From: an uncultured Clostridia bacterium
GTDB taxonomy: Bacteria > Bacillota > Clostridia > Oscillospirales > Ruminococcaceae
NCBI GenBank assembly: GCA_937893735.1
Contig: CALBGD010000390.1
Span: 1-11,919 of the forward strand
Length of the DNA: 11,919 nucleotides
Reading direction: 5' to 3'
The notes beneath the pieces are model-generated. The model saw only the letters and a program-made list of their open reading frames with translations. It ran no database searches and was not told the origin of the DNA. Each line of letters starts with the position of its first letter. Positions within the stretch are counted from its first letter, which is position 1. Shown one piece after another: positions 1 to 4,500 of this stretch. The position numbers and the translations under genes are program-made.

Positions 1-43
1 ACTGGACTTGAACCAGTGACACCCTGATTAACAGTTTGGGTGT
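1..43 (-). other. Attachment site: 3' half of tRNA-Asn(GUU) joined to element DNA
   Basis: Read on the minus strand, positions 1-38 give an anticodon loop CTGTTAA (anticodon GUU, Asn), a stem 3' strand TCAGG, a five-base variable region and a perfectly paired T arm (ACTGG / TTCAAGT / CCAGT). The 3' acceptor strand lies beyond the left edge. The anticodon-stem 5' strand is CCAAA where CCTGA would be needed, and no D arm follows, so the tRNA part stops at the anticodon loop. An inverted repeat ACACCC (19-24) / GGGTGT (38-43) is centred on position 31, within the anticodon loop, as expected for two core-type integrase sites around a crossover. The integrase gene starts about 165 bp away. Inference: this is the end carrying the duplicated tRNA 3' end, and the intact tRNA lies at the far end of the element. 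Confidence 0.8.
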
Positions 44-61
44 TGAAAACGCACTATACAC

Positions 62-90
62 ATTATACTAGGTTGATGAGCATTTGTCAA
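62..90 (-). promoter_or_regulatory. Outward-facing consensus sigma-A promoter
   Basis: The minus strand reads TTGACA (90-85), exactly 17 nt, then TATAAT (67-62). Both hexamers match consensus perfectly. The predicted start is near position 55, so the transcript would run leftwards through the attachment core and the tRNA remnant into the chromosome. No ORF of the element lies on this path. It may resupply transcription to genes downstream of the interrupted tRNA, or fire across the joined ends in the excised circle. Confidence 0.8.
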
Positions 91-126
91 TACTGCTTAC
101 CAGAAAAGGCAGCAGGAACCGTCAAA

Positions 127-157
127 TTACGCTTTTTATCTCCCAAAGGTGTATAAT
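127..157 (+). promoter_or_regulatory. Probable integrase promoter
   Basis: A perfect -10 hexamer TATAAT lies at 152-157. The only -35-like sequence is a weak TTACGC at 127-132 with a 19-nt spacer. The predicted start near 164 is downstream of the GTG at 149, which argues that the integrase begins at the ATG at 209. This promoter is divergent from the outward promoter at 62-90. A short inverted repeat TTGTA/TACAA (181-192) lies in the leader and could be a control site, but it is too short to be sure. Confidence 0.45.
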
Positions 158-208
158 AAGTATTGCGAAACAGATTTGTTTTGTAAATACAACATATGGG
201 AGCAAAAC

Positions 209-1105
209 ATGATATCAGACATTTACAAGGAATTTATGCTTGAGCAAAAATTCCGAAACAACACCGGAAAAACGATTGAATGGTATCAAGACAATCTGGA
301 AAAGTTTTTCATCTGGCTTGATACTGACAATCCCGCTAACCTATCGCTTGAGAACTTCAAGCAGTATGGTGTCTATCTCCACGACAACGTAATCAAGCAC
401 AACGGCGATAAGCTGTCAGACTCGTCCGTACAAGGTTGCCTGAGAGCTGTAAAAGCGTTCTACAATTACGCGATTGAGCAGCAGTACATAGATGATTTCA
501 GCAGGAAATTGAAACTCCCAAAAGTACATCATCGTGAACAGCAAATCCTTGATGACGAAGAAATCGAAACCTTGTTCAGCTGTTTTGGAAACAGCGAAAC
601 GGATACCCGTAACAAGTGTTTCATCGCATATATGCTTGACTGTGGACTGCGTAGGGGTGAACTCACCAAAATCAATATAGGCGATGTGGACATCAAGAAC
701 AAGACTACCATTATAAAGGGAAAAGGTGGCAAGCAGCGTTTCGTTCCTATGGGTTCGATGAGCTCTTCCCTGTTGAGCGAGTACATCAAGCTCTATCGCA
801 GCAGCGCCGGTCTGACCTCTCCACTGTTCATCGACAATAACGGTGAACGCTGCTCGGACAACCTGATAAAGCAGCTATTCAAACGGCTCAAAGACCGAAG
901 CGGTATAAAGCGACTGCACCCGCACCTTTTAAGGCACACCTTTGCGACATACTACATCGCTGACGGCGGCGATCTGGAAACGCTCCGTCTGATACTCGGT
1001 CACGCAAACATACAGACAACTCAACGATATCTGCACATGGCGTTTAACCTCAAACTCCAGAAATCACGTCATACATCACATATCGACAAGCTGTACAAAA
1101 TGTAA
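209..1105 (+). CDS. int: Tyrosine site-specific integrase (XerC/D-like)
   Basis: This 298-residue tyrosine recombinase catalyses integration and excision of the element at the adjacent tRNA-Asn site. The N-terminal SAM-like core-binding domain covers about residues 1-105 and the catalytic domain about 115-285. All catalytic residues are visible: R148 in GLRRGEL, K172 in the KGKGGK beta-hairpin, H239 and R242 in HPHLLRH, H265 in LGH, and the nucleophile Y274 in TTQRYLH. The length is usual for XerC/XerD-type enzymes. The reading frame extends upstream to a GTG at 149, but ATG 209 is chosen because it has a GGGAG ribosome binding site at 198-202 and because a TATAAT box overlaps the GTG. A terminator follows directly, so the gene is probably monocistronic. 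No excisionase is evident next to it. Confidence 0.95.
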   Translation: MISDIYKEFMLEQKFRNNTGKTIEWYQDNLEKFFIWLDTDNPANLSLENFKQYGVYLHDNVIKHNGDKLSDSSVQGCLRAVKAFYNYAIEQQYIDDFSRKLKLPKVHHREQQILDDEEIETLFSCFGNSETDTRNKCFIAYMLDCGLRRGELTKINIGDVDIKNKTTIIKGKGGKQRFVPMGSMSSSLLSEYIKLYRSSAGLTSPLFIDNNGERCSDNLIKQLFKRLKDRSGIKRLHPHLLRHTFATYYIADGGDLETLRLILGHANIQTTQRYLHMAFNLKLQKSRHTSHIDKLYKM

Positions 1106-1119
1106 ATTACATACACACC

Positions 1120-1156
1120 AAAGCAGAGAAGCAACACTTCCCTGCTTTTTCTTTTT
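1120..1156 (+). terminator. Rho-independent terminator after int
   Basis: AAAGCAG (1120-1126) pairs with CTGCTTT (1142-1148), and GAAG (1128-1131) pairs with CTTC (1137-1140). There is one A/C mismatch between the two helices and the loop is CAACA. A T-rich tail (TTTTTCTTTTT) follows. It isolates int from the genes downstream. Confidence 0.9.
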
Positions 1157-1171
1157 CAGTCCTGCAAAAAT

Positions 1172-1189
1172 TGTGCTACATATAGCACA
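1172..1189 (+). repeat. 18-bp palindrome, copy 1
   Basis: TGTGCTACATATAGCACA has perfect 7-bp arms (TGTGCTA/TAGCACA) around CATA. It sits 16 nt after the int terminator and 23 nt before the start of the 22-codon leader ORF, with the AAAGAGG ribosome binding site in between. Its position after a terminator suggests it lies at the start of a transcription unit. Confidence 0.9.
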
Positions 1190-1212
1190 TCGGGCAAAGA
1201 AAAGAGGTAAAC

Positions 1213-1281
1213 ATGAAATCCTTTTTCAAAGCGATAACGCAGCTTATAATCTACCTTATATCAAAGAAGAAAAGGGACTAA
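1213..1281 (+). CDS. Small 22-residue leader ORF
   Basis: ATG 1213 follows a good ribosome binding site (AAAGAGG, 1201-1207, 5 nt before the ATG) and opens a 22-codon frame ending in TAA at 1279-1281. The peptide begins MKSFFKAITQ, has a hydrophobic stretch LIIYLI and ends SKKKRD, so it could form a short amphipathic or membrane-associated helix with a basic tail. Its stop codon touches the AAGGAGG ribosome binding site (1281-1287) of the exonuclease gene, an arrangement typical of translational coupling. It is the first ORF after palindrome copy 1. Function unknown. It could be a real microprotein or a leader peptide whose translation controls the next gene. I do not recognise a family. Confidence 0.55.
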   Translation: MKSFFKAITQLIIYLISKKKRD

Positions 1282-1292
1282 AGGAGGACAAC

Positions 1293-2207
1293 ATGAAAAG
1301 CGAAAGATGGCAAAACTCAAAATCAATTTTATTGTCTTATCAAGATTTTAAGGACGAGCTGAGAACCGAACGTCAGTGGGCAAAAGCAGGATATCTTCCG
1401 GTGTCCAAGGACTGCGGAAAGAAACTCCGTCCCTCACGCTTTTCTACTGGCTCGGTTAATACCCTCCCCCGCTATCTTCTGCCAGAGGAAGTCAGAGCTG
1501 CAAGCTCCGATGAGCTGGCGGAATATTTTAAGCCGGAGCGTGAGCGCAAGGCAGCACGGGACGCCGAACGCAGAGCAAGGCTCAAGCGGGAACGCGAAAA
1601 AGAAAAGGAAAAGGCTCGAATGCGCCTTGCATTGGACGAGCAACGGGAAAAGGTTCTTGCTATTACACAGCCTGTTGAGCTACCCGCCGAAACATCAGGC
1701 GGTATCGTGATAGATACAGAAAAAACGGGCTTATGCGCTGGAGAAGATGAAATCTTGCAGCTTTCCATAATCAGCGAAAACGGTGAGAAGCTGTTCGACA
1801 GCTACTTTCGTCCCCTGCACAAGTCATGGAGTGCAGCGCAGGCTGTAAATAACATCTCCCCAGATATGGTGGCGGACGCACCGAGCATTGCTGATAAAGC
1901 TGCCGAAATCCAGCGGATACTAAACTCCGCAGATACGATTATTGGCTACAATACACCTTTTGACGCAGATTTCATAACGGCTGCCGGATTGATTATCCCG
2001 GAAAGAGCTGAAATCGTTGATATAATGCCGATTTTCGCAGAAATCTACGGCGAGTGGAGTGACTACCACGGCGACTACAAGTGGCAAAAGCTCACGACCT
2101 GTGCCGAGTACTATCACTTTGACTGGGAAAGCACAACAATGTCGGCTCACAATAGCCTTGCAGATTGTTTTGCAACGCTGCACTGCTACAAGCATATCTT
2201 CAAATGA
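1293..2207 (+). CDS. DEDDh 3'-5' exonuclease (DnaQ/PolC epsilon-like) with charged N-terminal region
   Basis: A 304-residue protein. The C-terminal half (about 136-304) is an RNase T/DnaQ-type exonuclease, which removes nucleotides from 3' ends using two metal ions. The DEDDh residues are all present: D141 and E143 in VIDTEKTG, D224 in NTPFDADF, and H286 and D291 in HNSLADCF. Residues 1-75 are an unrecognised domain. Residues 79-125 are a highly charged Arg/Glu/Lys helix, likely a coiled coil or linker. ATG 1293 is chosen because of AAGGAGG at 1281-1287; the longer frame starts inside palindrome copy 1 and has no ribosome binding site. It has no polymerase domain, so it is a stand-alone exonuclease. 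A role in processing element DNA during transfer or replication is inference. Confidence 0.85.
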   Translation: MKSERWQNSKSILLSYQDFKDELRTERQWAKAGYLPVSKDCGKKLRPSRFSTGSVNTLPRYLLPEEVRAASSDELAEYFKPERERKAARDAERRARLKREREKEKEKARMRLALDEQREKVLAITQPVELPAETSGGIVIDTEKTGLCAGEDEILQLSIISENGEKLFDSYFRPLHKSWSAAQAVNNISPDMVADAPSIADKAAEIQRILNSADTIIGYNTPFDADFITAAGLIIPERAEIVDIMPIFAEIYGEWSDYHGDYKWQKLTTCAEYYHFDWESTTMSAHNSLADCFATLHCYKHIFK

Positions 2208-2210
2208 GAT

Positions 2211-2228
2211 TGTGCTACATATAGCACA
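2211..2228 (+). repeat. 18-bp palindrome, copy 2
   Basis: Identical to copy 1 in sequence and orientation. It begins 3 nt after the exonuclease stop codon. Unlike the other copies it lies 114 nt, not about 20 nt, before the next start codon (2343); a structured stretch separates them. Confidence 0.9.
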
Positions 2229-2342
2229 ACAATCCCCTCCGCCACAGAGGTTCACATATATTTCTCCCCGATGAACGCAGCTTAACCGCTGCGTTCGATG
2301 AACACCCTCCCGAAATGGGATTATTTATAAAGGAGTATTTCA
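2229..2342 (+). promoter_or_regulatory. Structured leader upstream of the XRE gene
   Basis: This 114-nt gap holds a strong 9-bp hairpin, GAACGCAGC (2273-2281) / GCTGCGTTC (2288-2296) with loop TTAACC, flanked by two copies of GATGAAC (2270-2276 and 2297-2303). A smaller hairpin CCTC/GAGG lies at 2236-2250. A possible outer stem AATCCC (2231-2236) / GGGATT (2317-2322) could enclose them, although its first strand shares position 2236 with the small hairpin. No T-run follows the main hairpin, so it is not a normal intrinsic terminator. It may be an attenuator or a relative of the junctions at 2660-2719 and 5951-6004. No clear promoter was seen. Confidence 0.4.
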
Positions 2343-2639
2343 ATGTTTTCAACTCACACAAAGACAGGAAGAAACAACATGGTTGGCTACACAGTAGCGA
2401 AAATTCGTAAGCAGCAACTTTTAATCAGCCAGCGAGAATTAGCCGACAGACTCCAGGTACTTGGCTGGAACATAGATAAAAACGGAATACAGCGTATCGA
2501 ATCCGGTGAGAGGTTCGTGAACGACATGGAGCTTATCTATCTGGCGCGGCTCTTTAATATGACCATTCCAGAGCTTTATAATGATGTCCCCTCTATCGAC
2601 ACAATCTCGTTCGACACAAACGAGAACAACAAAGGTTAA
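2343..2639 (+). CDS. XRE-family helix-turn-helix regulator
   Basis: A 98-residue protein that is mostly one Cro/C1-type helix-turn-helix domain (about residues 17-79). The segment ISQRELADRL forms helices 2-3, IQRIESGERF is the end of the recognition region, and LIYLARLFNMTIPELY is the usual C-terminal signature. The family binds operator DNA as a dimer and usually represses. A short acidic/polar tail (80-98) follows. The start at 2343 has AAGGAG at 2329-2334; an internal ATG at codon 13 lacks a comparable site. It is the first of four consecutive or nearly consecutive DNA-binding genes and a candidate reader of the 18-bp palindromes. The target is not shown by the sequence. Confidence 0.85.
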   Translation: MFSTHTKTGRNNMVGYTVAKIRKQQLLISQRELADRLQVLGWNIDKNGIQRIESGERFVNDMELIYLARLFNMTIPELYNDVPSIDTISFDTNENNKG

Positions 2640-2640
2640 A

Positions 2641-2720
2641 CGCTCTACGGAGCTTTAACACACGGCATGGGTAGCTCCCAACAGGGCGGTATTTCCTCTT
2701 TCGCCGCCCCTCGCCGTGTT
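2641..2720 (+). ncRNA. Candidate structured RNA: three-way junction A
   Basis: An outer stem ACACGGC (2660-2666) / GCCGTGT (2713-2719) encloses two hairpins. The first is TGGG-TAGCT-CCCA (2668-2680); the second is GGGCGG (2684-2689) / CCGCCC (2704-2709). Linkers are 1, 3 and 3 nt. GGAGCT (2649-2654) can instead pair with AGCTCC (2673-2678), which would open the first hairpin, so two exclusive folds are possible. There is no T-run after the outer stem. The same architecture with other bases occurs at 5951-6004. It lies in the untranslated gap before a membrane protein gene. It could be a cis-regulatory RNA or a DNA structure; which strand matters is unknown. Confidence 0.5.
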
Positions 2721-2748
2721 ATATATCAAGACTGAAAGAGGAAAAAAA

Positions 2749-2764
2749 CGTGCTTTACTGCACA
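2749..2764 (+). repeat. Degenerate relative of the 18-bp palindrome
   Basis: CGTGCTTTACTGCACA keeps the outer GTGC...GCAC arms of the palindrome but is two bases shorter and has a changed centre. It lies 14 nt before the start codon at 2779, in the same place relative to the AAAGAGG ribosome binding site as the perfect copies, and that position is the main reason to list it. Confidence 0.4.
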
Positions 2765-2778
2765 GAAAGAGGTAAATC

Positions 2779-3207
2779 ATGAACTTACAGGAGATTAAAG
2801 GCACTACTCCCCCAAAAACCAAAAGGAAACCCAAAATCTCTGATGAGGGTAAACTCATCTTGTCCTCATTTTTGTGGGCGAGCTTGGTAATGGCAGTGTT
2901 TGTAGCTTTAGCGCTGCTGAGCTGCCTGTTTCTTAATGACGCAAGCCAGCTCATTGGCTCAATAGATACAGTCGATACAGCCGTAACTGCTGTTTATGAT
3001 GGCAAAATCGTTGACAAGCGCATTGTTAATGCGGATACAAATGCGTTTCGTTCCTCCGAAACAGAGTACCGTCTATATATAAATGTTGATTATGAGGTTG
3101 GCGGCAAGCAGCAGACAACGACAAAATATTTCTGCGTACCTGAAAGCACATATCTCTTATACGACATCGGTGACTATTTCAATTCTCACAGCTTTGAGAT
3201 TGAATAA
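2779..3207 (+). CDS. Single-pass membrane protein of unknown function
   Basis: A 142-residue protein. Residues 1-26 are polar and lysine-rich (cytoplasmic by the positive-inside rule). A transmembrane helix spans about 27-51 (LILSSFLWASLVMAVFVALA and onward). Residues 55-142 form a soluble, probably extracellular, beta-rich domain with YDGKIVDKRI and YRLYINVDYEVGGKQ. That pattern loosely resembles DUF3592-like domains, but I do not claim membership. There is no lipobox or cleavable signal. AAAGAGG (2767-2773 region) gives a clear ribosome binding site. It lies between an XRE gene and an unusual transcription-factor-like gene. A role in surface interaction or sensing is only a guess. Confidence 0.7.
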   Translation: MNLQEIKGTTPPKTKRKPKISDEGKLILSSFLWASLVMAVFVALALLSCLFLNDASQLIGSIDTVDTAVTAVYDGKIVDKRIVNADTNAFRSSETEYRLYINVDYEVGGKQQTTTKYFCVPESTYLLYDIGDYFNSHSFEIE

Positions 3208-3224
3208 TACAAGAAGAGGTACAT

Positions 3225-3830
3225 ATGAACGGAAACACCGAAGCACAGGCAAACATCAGCCCGAATTACCCTTTGAACTTTCTGCTTGCTGTTGACAACA
3301 AGTACAAAACGGATTACATTCCGTCAGATATTGATGAAACGATAGAATACTTGCTGCACATCATTTTCGCCAACACGCCAAATGACGCGGATATTCTCCG
3401 CAAGCACTTCAAGTACGGCAAGACATACGCTGATATCGCCTGCGAATATCAGGACACCGAAGAACACATACAGCAGCTCGCCAACCGCGCTATCGGGAAA
3501 TTTCAGTATCCCACTTGCGTTGACTGCTTAGGGAAAGGAATTTTCAAGATAATCATGTATTATCGTGGATTTTATCGTGGATTTTATGGCAAATTCAGCT
3601 GTAGCAATAAAGCCCCAGATTTTGTTACAACAGTAACCGAAATCGGTACTCTCAACCTATCAGTTCGCAGCGAGAACGGATTAAGGCGTGCCGGAATAAA
3701 TACAATCGGCGATTTGGAAAAGATGACAACCAAAGAGCTTTTAGGCATTCGCAACCTTGGCAAACGCAGCTATGACGAAATAGTAAGTATGCTTAGGCTG
3801 TACAACATCGGGCTGCGTGATGAAGAATGA
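3225..3830 (+). CDS. Sigma-region-4-like / RNA polymerase alpha-CTD fusion protein
   Basis: A 201-residue protein. The C-terminal part (about 139-197) matches the DNA-binding C-terminal domain of the RNA polymerase alpha subunit: LNLSVRSENGLRRAGINT, then IGDLEKMTTKELLGIRNLG and KRSYDEIVSMLRL form its helix-hairpin-helix. The normal alpha N-terminal assembly domain is absent. Residues 55-93 (ADILRKHFKYGKTYADIACE, then the segment to IGKF) resemble the helix-turn-helix of sigma-70 region 4. Between them lies a linker with a duplicated RGFY (115-122). Alpha-CTD contacts UP-element DNA, sigma and activators, so a role in transcription of element genes is likely, but the mechanism is inference. 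The ribosome binding site is AAGAGG 5 nt before ATG 3225; the gap after the upstream gene is 17 nt, so they are probably cotranscribed. Confidence 0.75.
   Translation: MNGNTEAQANISPNYPLNFLLAVDNKYKTDYIPSDIDETIEYLLHIIFANTPNDADILRKHFKYGKTYADIACEYQDTEEHIQQLANRAIGKFQYPTCVDCLGKGIFKIIMYYRGFYRGFYGKFSCSNKAPDFVTTVTEIGTLNLSVRSENGLRRAGINTIGDLEKMTTKELLGIRNLGKRSYDEIVSMLRLYNIGLRDEE
3561..3584 (+). repeat. 12-bp in-frame tandem duplication
   Basis: TATCGTGGATTT occurs twice back to back, in frame, inside the sigma/alpha-CTD fusion gene, adding four residues (YRGF repeated) to the linker between its domains. It looks like a recent slippage event and could vary between strains. Confidence 0.85.
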
Positions 3831-3832
3831 TT

Positions 3833-3847
3833 TGAGGTAGCTCCTCA
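3833..3847 (+). ncRNA. Hairpin with TAGCT loop
   Basis: TGAGG-TAGCT-CCTCA forms a 5-bp stem with the same five-base loop as the first hairpins of the junctions at 2660-2719 and 5951-6004. It begins 2 nt after the stop codon at 3830. A weak TTGAGG (3832-3837), 17 nt, CATAAA (3855-3860) promoter-like pair overlaps it and would place a start near palindrome copy 3, but both hexamers are poor. Confidence 0.4.
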
Positions 3848-3860
3848 TTCAGCGCATAAA

Positions 3861-3878
3861 TGTGCTACATATAGCACA
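3861..3878 (+). repeat. 18-bp palindrome, copy 3
   Basis: Perfect copy in the same orientation as copies 1 and 2. It ends 20 nt before the start codon at 3899, with a GAAAGAGG ribosome binding site in the gap. Confidence 0.9.
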
Positions 3879-3898
3879 AATCGAAAGAGGATAATCAC

Positions 3899-4498
3899 AT
3901 GAACACGGAAAAAAACAACGAGCCGCAAGAGCTGAAATGCCCGTTCTGCGGCAAAACCCCGGTCTATGGCGTATTCGTCACATCGTACTATTTCCGGAAA
4001 GAGCATAAGCTGTACAATAGCAGCGAAAACCTTATCATTCCGGAAAGTGAAAATGACAACATCAGCGATGTTATCGGCTATCCGATAGAGGAAATTCCAA
4101 ACCCCAGCATACGGATAACAAGTTTCCGCTGCGGCGCTTGCAACCAGAATTGGCTATCAAGCGAGTACAAAATCGTGTCCGAACCAAACGGCTCATGCTC
4201 TTTTGTAAAGAAAGACATGAGCAAGCCCAGAGAACCAAGCAGCACATTCTACGCTAGGTTCATGGAAATCTGTAAGAAAAACGGCGTAAAGCCAACTCCT
4301 TTGATTAAATCATTAGGGTTAAGCACAGGTAACTTGAAAAAGTGGTCTGAGGGTTCAACCGTTAATTCAGACATCGTTGAAAAGCTAGCTGCGTATTTTG
4401 GCGTATCACCCGGTTTTTTCTTTTCAGAAGATGAAGAACAGCCGATTGCTGGCAGCGCATTAGATAAGCTGTACAAATCCACAGGCGGGGGTGAGTAA
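3899..4498 (+). CDS. Zinc-ribbon and XRE helix-turn-helix fusion protein
   Basis: A 199-residue protein. Residues 12-83 carry two CxxC pairs, CPFC (14-17) and CGAC (78-81), which should form a zinc ribbon with a long insertion (about 18-77) between the knuckles. Residues 118-177 form a Cro/C1-like helix-turn-helix: FMEICKKNGVKPTPLIKSLG, then LSTGNLKKWSEGS and IVEKLAAYFGVSPGFFF. The order suggests a DNA-binding protein with a metal-stabilised partner- or nucleic-acid-binding head. The start has GAAAGAGG 9 nt upstream and palindrome copy 3 before it. The stop codon is 2 nt before the start of the next regulator, so the two are surely cotranscribed and may act together. Regulator role is inferred from the domain; the target is unknown. 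Confidence 0.8.
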   Translation: MNTEKNNEPQELKCPFCGKTPVYGVFVTSYYFRKEHKLYNSSENLIIPESENDNISDVIGYPIEEIPNPSIRITSFRCGACNQNWLSSEYKIVSEPNGSCSFVKKDMSKPREPSSTFYARFMEICKKNGVKPTPLIKSLGLSTGNLKKWSEGSTVNSDIVEKLAAYFGVSPGFFFSEDEEQPIAGSALDKLYKSTGGGE

Positions 4499-4500
4499 AT

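Noticed and set aside
1..75. A complete functional tRNA gene
   Set aside because: The anticodon-stem 5' strand does not pair and no D arm or 5' acceptor strand is present.
149..208. GTG 149 as integrase start
   Set aside because: It overlaps a perfect TATAAT box, and the 298-residue form from ATG 209 has the normal family length and a better ribosome binding site.
1173..1292. Longer start (GTG 1173) for the exonuclease gene
   Set aside because: The GTG is part of palindrome copy 1 and has no ribosome binding site. ATG 1293 has AAGGAGG, and the extra frame overlaps the 22-codon ORF.
2273..2296. Intrinsic terminator after the exonuclease gene
   Set aside because: The 9-bp hairpin is strong but is followed by GATGAACACC rather than a T-run.
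2343..3207. Toxin-antitoxin pair made of the XRE gene and the next gene
   Set aside because: The second gene is a membrane protein with no toxin motif, and a structured 139-nt gap separates the two.
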